A stretch of 64,000 nucleotides of DNA from Rahnella victoriana (GTDB lineage Bacteria > Pseudomonadota > Gammaproteobacteria > Enterobacterales > Enterobacteriaceae): contig NZ_SJOJ01000030.1 in NCBI RefSeq assembly GCF_004330295.1, positions 1 to 64,000 of the forward strand. The letters are read 5' to 3'. Below, piece by piece: positions 8,602 to 17,796 of the stretch. The position numbers were made by a program, and so were the translations under genes. The notes beneath the pieces are model-generated. The model made no database searches and was not told the DNA's origin. It was given only the letters and a program-made list of their open reading frames with translations. Position 1 is the first letter of the stretch, and every line of letters starts with the position of its first letter.

Positions 8602-9840
8602 ATGTTTGGTTGGACTTCCCGGCAGCGTAACGTTGCCATCGCCAGCTTTCTGAGCTGGACCCTCGATGCCTTTGATTTTTTCGTTCTGGTCTTTCTGCTC
8701 AGTGATATCGCCACTGCTTTTCAGGTGGATATCAAACAGGTCACGCTGGCGATCCTGCTGACGCTGGCCGTGCGGCCAATAGGCGCGCTGTTGTTTGGTC
8801 GTGCGGCGGAAAAGTACGGACGCAAGCCGGTGCTGATGGTCAATATCGCGCTGTTTTCTTTCTTCGAGCTCTGTACTGCGGCGGCACCTTCACTGACTGT
8901 TTTCCTGATCCTGCGTGTGATTTACGGCATTGCGATGGGCGGCGTCTGGGGCGTGGCGTCTTCTCTGGCGATGGAAACCATTCCTGACCGCTCACGCGGC
9001 ATGATGTCAGGGATTTTCCAGGCGGGTTATCCGTTTGGTTATCTGCTGGCGGCGGTGGTGTACGGTTTACTGTTTGATGTGGTTGGCTGGCGCGGCATGT
9101 TTGTGATTGGCGCTGTGCCGGTTTTCCTGCTGCCGTTTATCTGGTTCAAAGTGCAGGAATCGCCGGTCTGGCTGGCAGCGCGGGAACGCAACGAAAGCAC
9201 CGCGCTGATGCCGGTGCTGAAGAAAAACTGGAAGCTGTGTATTTATCTGGTGGTGCTGATGGCGGGCTTCAACTTCTTCAGTCACGGCACGCAGGATCTC
9301 TATCCGACATTCCTGAAAGTTCAGCACGGTTTCGATGCACATACCGTCAGTTTAATCGCCATAAGCTACAACATCGCATCAATTATCGGCGGGATCTTCT
9401 TCGGTTCACTGTCGGAGAAAATTGGCCGTAAGAAGGCGATTATTATTGCCGCGCTGCTTTCGCTGCCGGTCATTCCTTTATGGGCATTTTCCGGCGGTTC
9501 GTGGATGCTGGGGCTGGGGGCGTTTCTGATGCAGTTTATGGTGCAGGGCGCCTGGGGCGTGGTGCCGACTTATCTGACCGAACTGGTGCCCGCCAACACC
9601 CGCGCGGTTCTGCCGGGGTTTGTGTATCAGCTGGGTAATCTCATCGCATCCGTCAATGCGACGCTTCAGGCTTCCATTGCTGAAAGCCACGGACACAATT
9701 ACGGACTGGCGATGGCAATCGTCGCCGGTACTGTCGCCATCCTGATTTCTGTTCTGGTGGCGTTTGGCCGGGATACGCGCGGAAAAGCCATTGCCGGAGC
9801 AATAAATAATCAAACGGCAGATCACCGCGCTAAGGTTTGA
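8602..9840 (+). CDS. MFS transporter, sialate/carboxylate:H+ symporter-like
   Basis: A 412-residue membrane protein with about 12 membrane segments and two copies of the MFS loop motif (GRAAEKYGRKP and GSLSEKIGRKK). The opening FLSWTLDAFDFFV resembles the SHS branch (NanT, JEN1-type lactate carriers), so an organic acid is a reasonable guess for the substrate. The ATG at 8602 has AGGGA at about 8 bases. E. coli has no gene here: yifB directly neighbours ilvL. No linked catabolic gene reveals the substrate. Confidence 0.75.
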   Translation: MFGWTSRQRNVAIASFLSWTLDAFDFFVLVFLLSDIATAFQVDIKQVTLAILLTLAVRPIGALLFGRAAEKYGRKPVLMVNIALFSFFELCTAAAPSLTVFLILRVIYGIAMGGVWGVASSLAMETIPDRSRGMMSGIFQAGYPFGYLLAAVVYGLLFDVVGWRGMFVIGAVPVFLLPFIWFKVQESPVWLAARERNESTALMPVLKKNWKLCIYLVVLMAGFNFFSHGTQDLYPTFLKVQHGFDAHTVSLIAISYNIASIIGGIFFGSLSEKIGRKKAIIIAALLSLPVIPLWAFSGGSWMLGLGAFLMQFMVQGAWGVVPTYLTELVPANTRAVLPGFVYQLGNLIASVNATLQASIAESHGHNYGLAMAIVAGTVAILISVLVAFGRDTRGKAIAGAINNQTADHRAKV

Positions 9841-9901
9841 TTTTTCAGATGATTTTTCGTGGATTTTGCAATGCGCTGCAAATAATAACGTAATAAAAGT
9901 G

Positions 9902-9930
9902 TTGTCATTAGACGTCCTACTGTGATAACT
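9902..9930 (+). promoter_or_regulatory. candidate sigma-70 promoter of ilvLGMEDA
   Basis: TTGTCA at 9902-9907 and GATAAC at 9924-9929 are 16 bases apart and lie about 45 bases before the leader peptide, as expected for the attenuated ilv operon. Confidence 0.55.
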
Positions 9931-9972
9931 CTGTAGGCAATCGTTCGCAATATGAATTTTAGAAACCGAAAA

Positions 9973-10074
9973 ATGAAAGCCCTTCTCCTCGTAGTTAGCC
10001 TAGTCGTGATTAGCGTGGTGGTGATTATTATCCCACCGTGCGGGGCTGCACTTGGACGAAGAAAGGCTTATTAA
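9973..10074 (+). CDS. ilvL: ilvGMEDA operon leader peptide IlvL
   Basis: A 33-residue leader peptide beginning MKALLLVVSLVVISVVVIII and very similar to E. coli IlvL. It is packed with Val, Leu and Ile codons, so ribosome stalling under shortage of any of the three charged tRNAs relieves the terminator at 10096. An in-frame ATG seven codons upstream (9952) could extend it. Neither start has a strong ribosome site; conservation favours 9973. Confidence 0.93.
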   Translation: MKALLLVVSLVVISVVVIIIPPCGAALGRRKAY

Positions 10075-10095
10075 ACAAGCCTGAACCTGAAAAGA

Positions 10096-10128
10096 AACCC
10101 CGCACCGAAAGGTCCGGGGTTTTTTTTT
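10096..10128 (+). terminator. ilv attenuator
   Basis: A GC-rich hairpin with arms AACCCCGCACC / GGTCCGGGGTT around GAAA, followed by nine T residues. It lies between ilvL and ilvG and is nearly the same as the E. coli ilv attenuator. Confidence 0.93.
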
Positions 10129-10221
10129 GGGTCAGGAATTTCAGAGAACAGTGAAGCGGGGTCGGAAAATGAGCAACAGCATAATATTCTGCACTTGTCG
10201 CAAAAAGGCAGGAGAATAAAG

Positions 10222-11868
10222 ATGAACGGAGCACAATGGGTAGTACAAGCGTTGCGTGCGCAGGGTGTAAATACAGTATTTGGTTATCCTGGCGGGGCAA
10301 TCATGCCGGTATACGATGCACTGTATGACGGCGGCGTGGAACACCTGTTGTGCCGGCATGAGCAGGGCGCTGCAATGGCTGCCATCGGCTATGCCCGTTC
10401 TACCGGAAAAGTCGGCGTTTGTATCGCCACCTCCGGCCCCGGCGCGACCAACCTGATCACCGGTCTGGCCGACGCGCTGTTAGATTCCGTTCCGCTGATT
10501 GCCATCACCGGTCAGGTCGGTTCTGCTTTCATCGGCACCGATGCTTTCCAGGAAATCGACGTTTTAGGGCTGTCTCTGGCCTGCACCAAACACAGCTTCC
10601 TGGTCGAATCGCTGGAAACACTGCCGGAAATTATGGCGGAAGCCTTTGCCATCGCCAGCTCCGGCCGTCCTGGCCCGGTTCTGATCGACATCCCGAAAGA
10701 TATCCAGCTGGCCGTCGGCGAATTACCGCCGCATCTGGTCGCGGTAGAAGAAACGTTCCCGCATCCGGCCGCTGAACTGCAACAAGCCCGCGCGATGATT
10801 GCCGCCGCGAAAAAGCCGATGGTTTACGTCGGTGGTGGTGTCGGTATCGCGCAGGCGGTTCCTGCATTACGTGAGTTTATTTCTGCGACAGGTATGCCCG
10901 CGGTAGCCACGCTGAAAGGACTGGGCGCGCCGGATGCCAGCGACCCGTGCTATCTGGGTATGCTGGGCATGCATGGCACCAAAGCGGCGAATCTGGCCGT
11001 TCAGTCTTGTGATTTACTGATTGCCGTCGGTGCGCGCTTCGATGACCGCGTGACCGGCAAGCTGAATACCTTCGCGCCAGACGCGGCCGTTATCCATATG
11101 GATATCGACCCGGCTGAACTGAATAAATTACGTCAGGCACACGTGGCATTACAGGGTGATTTGAATACGCTGTTACCGGCGCTGCACCAGTCACTGAACA
11201 TCAACGCATGGCGTGATGAAGTGATGACCCTGAAAGCGCAGGGCGAATGGCGTTACGACCATCCGGGCGAAGCGATTTATGCGCCGCTGTTACTGAAACA
11301 AATCTCCGACCGTAAATCTGCCAGCACCGTGGTGACCACCGACGTCGGCCAGCATCAGATGTGGACCGCGCAACACATGCAGTTCACCCGTCCGGAAAAC
11401 TTCATCACTTCCAGCGGACTGGGCACTATGGGCTTTGGCGTTCCGGCTGCTGTCGGCGCACAGGTTGCCCGTCCCGACGACATGGTGATCTGCGTTTCTG
11501 GTGATGGTTCATTCATGATGAACGTTCAGGAACTGGGCACCATCAAGCGAAAACAGTTGCCCGTCAAAATCCTGTTGCTGGATAACCAGCGGTTAGGGAT
11601 GGTACGACAGTGGCAGGAATTGTTCTTCGACGGACGCTTCAGTGAAACCAACCTCTCCGATAACCCCGATTTTGTCACGCTGGCCAGCGCCTTCAATATC
11701 CCCGGCCAACGTATCCACCGTAAAGATCAAGTCGATGCCGCTCTGGACGCCTTCTTCAACAGCGAAGGTCCGTATTTGCTTCAGGTTTCCATCGACGAAA
11801 ATGAGAATGTCTGGCCGCTGGTTCCACCGGGCGCAGGCAACGAAACCATGCTGGAGAAAATGTCATGA
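10222..11868 (+). CDS. ilvG: acetolactate synthase II, large subunit
   Basis: A 548-residue thiamine-diphosphate enzyme making acetolactate and acetohydroxybutyrate, the first common step to valine, leucine and isoleucine. The catalytic glutamate lies in [10 protein letters not shown] and the ThDP/Mg site is [11 protein letters not shown]. The reading frame is intact, unlike the frameshifted copy in E. coli K-12. The ATG at 10222 follows GGAGAATAAAG. Its stop overlaps the ilvM start. The small subunit IlvM is its partner. Confidence 0.97.
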   Translation: MNGAQWVVQALRAQGVNTVFGYPGGAIMPVYDALYDGGVEHLLCRHEQGAAMAAIGYARSTGKVGVCIATSGPGATNLITGLADALLDSVPLIAITGQVGSAFIGTDAFQEIDVLGLSLACTKHSFLVESLETLPEIMAEAFAIASSGRPGPVLIDIPKDIQLAVGELPPHLVAVEETFPHPAAELQQARAMIAAAKKPMVYVGGGVGIAQAVPALREFISATGMPAVATLKGLGAPDASDPCYLGMLGMHGTKAANLAVQSCDLLIAVGARFDDRVTGKLNTFAPDAAVIHMDIDPAELNKLRQAHVALQGDLNTLLPALHQSLNINAWRDEVMTLKAQGEWRYDHPGEAIYAPLLLKQISDRKSASTVVTTDVGQHQMWTAQHMQFTRPENFITSSGLGTMGFGVPAAVGAQVARPDDMVICVSGDGSFMMNVQELGTIKRKQLPVKILLLDNQRLGMVRQWQELFFDGRFSETNLSDNPDFVTLASAFNIPGQRIHRKDQVDAALDAFFNSEGPYLLQVSIDENENVWPLVPPGAGNETMLEKMS

Positions 11869-12128
11869 TGCAACATAACGTCTCAATTCAGGCCCGTTTC
11901 CGCCCCGAAATGTTGGAGCGCGTATTACGCGTTGTCCGTCACCGTGGTTTTCAGGTGTGCGCGATGAACATGACGCCGATGGTTAATGCGGAAAACATAA
12001 ATATCGAATTGACCGTTGCCAGTCAGCGGCCGGTAGATTTACTGTCTTCACAGTTACGCAAACTTATGGATGTCGCTTGTGTCGAGATCCAGCAACACAC
12101 ATCACAACAAATACGCGCGAATGCGTGA
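11865..12128 (+). CDS. ilvM: acetolactate synthase II, small subunit
   Basis: An 87-residue ACT-domain subunit, the same length as E. coli IlvM, with the conserved [12 protein letters not shown] and [10 protein letters not shown]. It stabilises and activates IlvG; isozyme II is the valine-insensitive form in E. coli. The start overlaps the ilvG stop (ATGA), indicating coupled translation at matched amounts. Confidence 0.95.
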   Translation: MMQHNVSIQARFRPEMLERVLRVVRHRGFQVCAMNMTPMVNAENINIELTVASQRPVDLLSSQLRKLMDVACVEIQQHTSQQIRANA

Positions 12129-12144
12129 GTAAAGGAACGAGAGA

Positions 12145-13074
12145 ATGACGAAGAAAGCTGATTACATTTGGTTCAATGGCGAGATGGTTCCGTGGGCAGA
12201 AGCGAAAGTCCACGTCATGTCACACGCATTGCATTACGGCACTTCCGTATTCGAAGGCGTGCGCTGCTACGACTCCCACAAAGGCCCGGTCGTATTCCGT
12301 CACCGTGAACACATGCAGCGTCTGCGCGATTCCGCAAAAATCTACCGTATGCCGGTTTCTCAGAGCGTGGATGAGCTGATGGAAGCTTGCCGCGAGACGC
12401 TGCGCAAAAACAATCTGGTCAGCGCGTATATTCGTCCGCTGGTGTTTGTCGGCGATGTGGGTATGGGCGTTAACCCGCCGGATGGCTACAAAACTGATGT
12501 GATCATCGCCGCCTTCCCGTGGGGCGCGTATCTGGGTGAAGAAGCGCTGGAACAGGGCATCGACGCGATGGTGTCTTCCTGGAACCGCGTTGCCGCCAAC
12601 ACCATTCCAACGGCCGCGAAAGCCGGGGGTAACTACCTTTCCTCATTGCTGGTCGGCAGCGAAGCGCGCCGTCACGGTTATCAGGAAGGTATCGCGCTGG
12701 ACGTTCACGGTTATGTGTCTGAAGGCGCAGGCGAAAACCTGTTTGAAGTGAAAGAGGGCATTCTGTTTACGCCGCCATTTACCTCTTCAGCCCTGCCAGG
12801 TATCACCCGTGACGCTATTATTAAACTGGCGAAAGACATGGGTCTGGAAGTGCGCGAACAAGTTCTGTCCCGCGAATCCCTGTATCTGGCCGACGAAGTC
12901 TTCATGTCCGGTACTGCCGCAGAAATCACACCAGTTCGCAGCGTCGACGGCATTCAGGTCGGCATTGGCAAGCGTGGCCCGGTCACCAAACAAATTCAGG
13001 ATGCTTTCTTCGGCCTGTTCACCGGCAAAACCGAAGATAAATGGGGTTGGCTGGATCCAATCAACCCACAATAA
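12145..13074 (+). CDS. ilvE: branched-chain amino acid aminotransferase
   Basis: A 309-residue fold-type IV PLP aminotransferase, the same length as E. coli IlvE. The PLP-binding lysine is in AAKAGGNYLSS. It performs the last step of valine, leucine and isoleucine synthesis with glutamate as amino donor. It begins 16 bases after ilvM, and its stop codon touches an ERIC element that separates it from ilvD. Confidence 0.97.
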   Translation: MTKKADYIWFNGEMVPWAEAKVHVMSHALHYGTSVFEGVRCYDSHKGPVVFRHREHMQRLRDSAKIYRMPVSQSVDELMEACRETLRKNNLVSAYIRPLVFVGDVGMGVNPPDGYKTDVIIAAFPWGAYLGEEALEQGIDAMVSSWNRVAANTIPTAAKAGGNYLSSLLVGSEARRHGYQEGIALDVHGYVSEGAGENLFEVKEGILFTPPFTSSALPGITRDAIIKLAKDMGLEVREQVLSRESLYLADEVFMSGTAAEITPVRSVDGIQVGIGKRGPVTKQIQDAFFGLFTGKTEDKWGWLDPINPQ

Positions 13075-13200
13075 TTACCCGTCATCCTTCAGGCTGCTTC
13101 TGCGTTGGCTGCCTTTATTCACCCCGGTCACTTACCTGAGTAAGCTCCCGGGGATTCATTCAGTTGCCGCCTTGCTGCAACCCGAATGATTTAGGGTAAT
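13074..13200. repeat. ERIC element, full length (127 bp)
   Basis: The ends ATTACCC and GGGTAAT are inverted, and the core contains CACTTACCTGAGTAAGCTC and GTTGCCGCCTTGCTGCAACC, which are typical of enterobacterial ERIC/IRU sequences. The 127-bp length equals the consensus. It lies inside the ilvE-ilvD gap and would be part of the operon mRNA. Confidence 0.9.
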
Positions 13201-13277
13201 GATGAGGATAAATTAGACATTCAGCAGGTAGCGATATCGCTGCCTGCTAAACAGAAATGATTTGGAGTGAACAGAGC

Positions 13278-15128
13278 ATGCCTAAGTACCGTTCCCACAC
13301 CACGACGCACGGCCGTAACATGGCTGGCGCCCGCGCATTATGGCGCGCCACCGGCATGACCGATAACGATTTCGGTAAGCCTATTATTGCTGTCGTTAAC
13401 TCATTTACCCAGTTCGTGCCGGGTCACGTGCATCTGCGCGATCTGGGTAAGCTGGTTGCCGAACAAATCGAAGCGTCTGGCGGCGTGGCGAAAGAATTCA
13501 ACACCATCGCCGTGGATGACGGGATCGCCATGGGTCATGGCGGCATGCTGTATTCACTGCCTTCTCGCGAGCTGATCGCAGACTCCGTGGAATACATGGT
13601 GAACGCGCACTGCGCAGACGCCATGGTGTGTATCTCCAACTGCGACAAGATCACCCCGGGAATGCTGATGGCGTCACTGCGCCTGAATATTCCGGTGATC
13701 TTCGTGTCCGGCGGCCCGATGGAAGCCGGTAAAACCAAACTGTCTGACAAAATCATCAAACTCGACCTGGTCGATGCGATGATTCAGGGCGCAAACCCGA
13801 ACGTCAGCGATGCCGACAGCGAACAAATCGAGCGTTCTGCCTGTCCGACCTGCGGTTCCTGTTCCGGTATGTTTACCGCCAACTCCATGAACTGTCTGAC
13901 CGAAGCGCTGGGTTTGTCTCAGCCGGGCAACGGTTCATTGCTGGCAACCCACGCCGACCGCCGCGACCTGTTCCTCAATGCCGGTCGCCGTATCGTTGAG
14001 CTGACCAAACGTTATTACGAAAAAGACGATGAAAGCGCATTGCCGCGCAACATCGCCAGCAAAGCCGCATTCGAAAACGCCATGATCCTGGATATCGCGA
14101 TGGGCGGCTCGACTAACACCGTTCTGCACCTGCTGGCTGCCGCGCAGGAAGGCGAAATCGACTTCGACATGACCGACATCGACCGTCTGTCCCGCAAAGT
14201 GCCACACCTGTGTAAAGTCGCGCCAAGCACCCAGAAATATCACATGGAAGACGTGCACCGTGCCGGTGGCGTTCTGGCCATTTTGGGCGAACTGGATCGC
14301 GCGAATCTCCTGAACCGCGACGTGAAAAACATTCTCGGCCTGACCCTGAACCAGACGCTGGATCAGTACGACATCATGCTGACCAAAGACGAAGCGGTGA
14401 AAAAAATGTTCCGCGCCGGTCCGGCGGGTATCCGTACCACCCAGGCATTTTCACAGGATTGCCGCTGGGACACGCTCGATGATGACCGCGCCGAAGGCTG
14501 TATCCGTTCTCTGGAACATGCGTTCAGCAAAGACGGCGGTCTGGCCGTGCTTTACGGCAACATCGCCGAAGCGGGCAGTATCGTTAAAACCGCCGGCGTG
14601 GATGAATCCAACCTGACGTTCCGGGGTCCGGCCAAAGTGTACGAAAGCCAGGACAGCGCCGTTGAAGCGATTCTCGGCGGCAAAGTGGTTTCCGGCGATG
14701 TCGTGGTGATCCGCTACGAAGGGCCGAAAGGCGGGCCGGGCATGCAGGAAATGCTCTATCCGACCACGTACCTGAAATCCATGGGTCTGGGCAAAGAGTG
14801 TGCGCTGATCACCGACGGCCGTTTCTCCGGCGGTACCTCCGGTCTGTCCATCGGCCACGTTTCTCCGGAAGCGGGCAGCGGCGGCCTGATTGCGCTGGTG
14901 CAGGATGGCGACATCATCGACATCGACATTCCAAACCGCAGCATGGTGCTGGACGTGCCTGCGGCGGAACTGGCAGCGCGTCACGAAGCCGAACTGGCGC
15001 GTGGTGATAAAGCCTGGACGCCGAAAAATCGCGAACGTGTGGTCTCCCTTGCGCTGCGTGCTTACGCATTGCTGGCAACCAGCGCGGACAAAGGCGCAGT
15101 ACGCGACAAGTCTAAGCTGGGAGGCTGA
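13278..15128 (+). CDS. ilvD: dihydroxy-acid dehydratase
   Basis: A 616-residue iron-sulfur dehydratase, the same length as E. coli IlvD. Likely cluster cysteines are in [10 protein letters not shown] and [15 protein letters not shown]. It converts dihydroxy-isovalerate and dihydroxy-methylvalerate to the 2-keto acids used by IlvE. The ATG at 13278 ([17 protein letters not shown]) is the conserved start, with GGAG about 12 bases upstream. Confidence 0.97.
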   Translation: MPKYRSHTTTHGRNMAGARALWRATGMTDNDFGKPIIAVVNSFTQFVPGHVHLRDLGKLVAEQIEASGGVAKEFNTIAVDDGIAMGHGGMLYSLPSRELIADSVEYMVNAHCADAMVCISNCDKITPGMLMASLRLNIPVIFVSGGPMEAGKTKLSDKIIKLDLVDAMIQGANPNVSDADSEQIERSACPTCGSCSGMFTANSMNCLTEALGLSQPGNGSLLATHADRRDLFLNAGRRIVELTKRYYEKDDESALPRNIASKAAFENAMILDIAMGGSTNTVLHLLAAAQEGEIDFDMTDIDRLSRKVPHLCKVAPSTQKYHMEDVHRAGGVLAILGELDRANLLNRDVKNILGLTLNQTLDQYDIMLTKDEAVKKMFRAGPAGIRTTQAFSQDCRWDTLDDDRAEGCIRSLEHAFSKDGGLAVLYGNIAEAGSIVKTAGVDESNLTFRGPAKVYESQDSAVEAILGGKVVSGDVVVIRYEGPKGGPGMQEMLYPTTYLKSMGLGKECALITDGRFSGGTSGLSIGHVSPEAGSGGLIALVQDGDIIDIDIPNRSMVLDVPAAELAARHEAELARGDKAWTPKNRERVVSLALRAYALLATSADKGAVRDKSKLGG

Positions 15129-15133
15129 CAGAC

Positions 15134-16678
15134 ATGGCGGTATCACAACCTCTACCCGACCAGCCGTGCGGCGCAGAATATCTGCGTGCCGTGCTGCGTG
15201 CGCCGGTTTATGAAGTCGCTCAGGTGACGCCTTTGCAGGTCATGGAAAAGATCTCTTCCCGGCTGGGTAACACCATTCTGGTGAAAAGGGAGGACCGCCA
15301 GGCTGTCCACAGTTTTAAACTGCGCGGGGCGTATTCGATGATCGCCAGCCTGACCGAAGACGAGGCCGCACGCGGCGTCGTCACGGCGTCAGCGGGAAAC
15401 CACGCGCAGGGCGTCGCATTGTCGGCCACCAAAAAAGGCATCAAATCGCTGATTGTGATGCCGGTGGCGACAGCCGATATCAAAGTCGATGCGGTGCGTA
15501 ATTTTGGCGGCGAAGTTTTACTGCATGGCGCGAATTTCGATGAGGCGAAAGCCAAAGCGATCACGTTGTCGCAGGAACAGGGCATGACGTTTGTGCCCCC
15601 GTTCGACCATCCGGCGGTGATCGCCGGACAGGGCACGCTGGCGATGGAACTGCTGCAACAGGATGCGCATCTCGATCGCGTATTCGTACCCGTCGGTGGC
15701 GGTGGTCTGGCAGCCGGTGTGGCGGTGCTGATCAAACAGCTGATGCCGCAGATTCAGGTGATCGGCGTCGAAGCCGAAGATTCTGCCTGCCTGCGCGCGG
15801 CAATGGACGCCGGTGAACCGGTGGATCTGGCGCGTGTCGGGTTGTTTGCCGAAGGCGTGGCGGTGAAACGTATCGGCAACGAAACCTTCCGTCTGTGCCG
15901 TGAATATCTGGATGATGTGATCACCGTCGACAGCGATTCCATTTGTGCGGCAGTGAAAGATTTGTTCGAGGATGTGCGCGCAATTGCTGAGCCTTCCGGT
16001 GCGCTGGCGCTGGCGGGGCTGAAAAAATACGTGCAGCAGCACAACATCCAGGGCGAACGTCTGGCGCATGTGCTTTCCGGCGCGAACGTGAATTTCCACG
16101 GCCTGCGTTATGTGTCAGAACGCTGCGAGCTGGGCGAGCAACGCGAAGCACTGCTGGCGGTGACCATTCCTGAGCGTAAAGGCAGCTTCCTGAAATTCTG
16201 TCAGCTGCTGGGCGGCCGTTCGGTGACGGAGTTTAACTACCGTTATGCCGATGCGGACAACGCCTGCATATTTGTCGGCGTGCGTCTGACGCGCGGGCAT
16301 GCCGAGCGTCAGGAAATCATCGCTGAACTGAACCATGACGGTTATCAGGTTGTGGATTTGTCCGACGATGAAATGGCAAAACTTCATGTGCGTTACATGG
16401 TGGGCGGGCGTCCGACTAAGCCTCTGCACGAGCGGCTTTACAGCTTTGAATTCCCGGAATCGCCGGGCGCATTGCTGAAATTCCTGCACACGCTGGGCAC
16501 GCACTGGAATATTTCGCTGTTCCATTACCGCAGCCACGGCACCGATTTTGGTCGTGTGCTGGCGGCGTTTGAGCTGAACGAAGAAGAGCCGGAGTTCGAG
16601 CAGAACCTGTCGGCGCTGGGCTATGACTGTCACAACGAAAGTGATAATCCGGCGTTCCGCTTCTTCCTGGCGGGCTGA
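15134..16678 (+). CDS. ilvA: biosynthetic threonine deaminase
   Basis: A 514-residue PLP enzyme converting threonine to 2-oxobutyrate, the committing step to isoleucine. The PLP lysine is in HSFKLRGAYSM and the phosphate loop is GGGGLAAG. The C-terminal third contains two ACT-like regulatory domains that in the family bind isoleucine (inhibitor) and valine. It is the last gene of the operon, 5 bases after ilvD, and is followed by a terminator. Confidence 0.97.
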   Translation: MAVSQPLPDQPCGAEYLRAVLRAPVYEVAQVTPLQVMEKISSRLGNTILVKREDRQAVHSFKLRGAYSMIASLTEDEAARGVVTASAGNHAQGVALSATKKGIKSLIVMPVATADIKVDAVRNFGGEVLLHGANFDEAKAKAITLSQEQGMTFVPPFDHPAVIAGQGTLAMELLQQDAHLDRVFVPVGGGGLAAGVAVLIKQLMPQIQVIGVEAEDSACLRAAMDAGEPVDLARVGLFAEGVAVKRIGNETFRLCREYLDDVITVDSDSICAAVKDLFEDVRAIAEPSGALALAGLKKYVQQHNIQGERLAHVLSGANVNFHGLRYVSERCELGEQREALLAVTIPERKGSFLKFCQLLGGRSVTEFNYRYADADNACIFVGVRLTRGHAERQEIIAELNHDGYQVVDLSDDEMAKLHVRYMVGGRPTKPLHERLYSFEFPESPGALLKFLHTLGTHWNISLFHYRSHGTDFGRVLAAFELNEEEPEFEQNLSALGYDCHNESDNPAFRFFLAG

Positions 16679-16684
16679 TAAGAC

Positions 16685-16716
16685 AAACGGGACCCTGAAA
16701 AGCGTCCCGTTTTTTA
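16685..16716 (+). terminator. terminator of ilvGMEDA
   Basis: Stem AAACGGGAC / GTCCCGTTT with a 10-nt loop and a run of T residues just after ilvA. It lies at the end of the convergent ilvY gene. Confidence 0.88.
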
Positions 16717-16728
16717 TTGCCTGAAAAC

Positions 16729-17610
16729 TCAGAGTAACTGCCAGAACGCGTCGATCAGCGGCTCGTTCAGACGTTTTTTCTGCACGCAGACGCCCAGCTC
16801 CAGCGGCGCGCCGAGCGTGACGTTATCCAGAACAGAAATACGGTTGCGTACCGGCTCCGGACTGTTATCGACCACCACCGACGGAATAAGCGCGATCCCG
16901 CAACCGAGCGCGACCATCGACACAATGGCTTCGTGGCCGGACACCGTGGCGTAAATCAGCGGATTGCTCAGGCGGTTACGTTTGAACCAGATGTCGATAC
17001 GTTTTCGCGCCGGGCCGTGTTCCGGCAGGATAAACGGAATTTGTGACCAGTCCGGATGTGGCTCGCTGACTTGCGTACGCACCGCGCAAGGCAGCGAAGG
17101 GGAAATCAGGATCATCGGGATTTCGCCGATCTGCGTGAAATCGACGCTGCCCGGTAAACTTTCCGGACGACCGGCAATCGCCAGATCCGCTTCAGTGGAC
17201 TGGACTTTTCCAACCGCATCCGCGGCGTCGCCGGTGGTCAGTTTGATTTCGACCAGCGGATGCTGCGCACGGAAACGGTCAAGGATCGGCGGTAAATGGC
17301 TGTAGGCGGCGGTGACTGAGCAGAACAGGTGCAGTTCGCCGCTCAGCGTCGGGCCATGCTGATCCAGCCCGCTGCGCAGTTGCTGGTAATGCAGCAGCGT
17401 CTGCTGGGCAAAGTTTTTGAGTTGTTCGCCTGCACTGGTCAGCTGCACCGTGCGGTTATCACGCTGAAACAACGGCTGGCCGAGTTCTTCTTCAAGCCGC
17501 TGGATCTGGCGCGACAACGTGGACGGGCTGACATGCATCGCCTTCGACGAACGGCCAAAATGGCGGCTTTCCGCCAGATGTAAAAACAGTTTCAGATCTC
17601 GTAAGTCCAT
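16729..17610 (-). CDS. ilvY: LysR-type activator of ilvC, IlvY
   Basis: A 293-residue LysR regulator (E. coli IlvY has 297). The N-terminal helix-turn-helix contains RHFGRSSKAMHVSPSTLSR and the inducer domain contains CSVTAAYSHLPPILDRFR. In the family it binds acetolactate or acetohydroxybutyrate and activates ilvC. The ATG at 17610 gives the conserved MDLRDLKLFLHL; an upstream in-frame ATG is not supported. It is divergent from ilvC across a 186-bp control region. Confidence 0.95.
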   Translation of the reverse strand: MDLRDLKLFLHLAESRHFGRSSKAMHVSPSTLSRQIQRLEEELGQPLFQRDNRTVQLTSAGEQLKNFAQQTLLHYQQLRSGLDQHGPTLSGELHLFCSVTAAYSHLPPILDRFRAQHPLVEIKLTTGDAADAVGKVQSTEADLAIAGRPESLPGSVDFTQIGEIPMILISPSLPCAVRTQVSEPHPDWSQIPFILPEHGPARKRIDIWFKRNRLSNPLIYATVSGHEAIVSMVALGCGIALIPSVVVDNSPEPVRNRISVLDNVTLGAPLELGVCVQKKRLNEPLIDAFWQLL

Positions 17611-17656
17611 AACGGCTATCCAGCTTTTGAGTTTCACAGGAAACAAACGAAGTATA

Positions 17657-17671
17657 TTGCAGAATCTGCAA
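17657..17671. promoter_or_regulatory. candidate IlvY operator
   Basis: TTGCAGAATCTGCAA is a perfect 7-1-7 palindrome fitting the LysR-type T-N11-A pattern. It is 47 bp upstream of ilvY and 126 bp upstream of ilvC. The assignment to IlvY comes from position and symmetry. Confidence 0.55.
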
Positions 17672-17796
17672 CGTCATCTTCGTAATATATCAATTTAAGC
17701 AATGTGTCGCATGACATATAGTGAATTCACGGCGTTCACCGGCTCACCGGTGAAACAAAAAATAACAGCACTTACCTCGATAGAACGGAGCAAGAC

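Noticed and set aside
14451-15146. 231-residue ORF antisense to ilvD
   Set aside because: It is a frame shadow of a highly conserved GC-rich gene; no start signal or recognisable domain.
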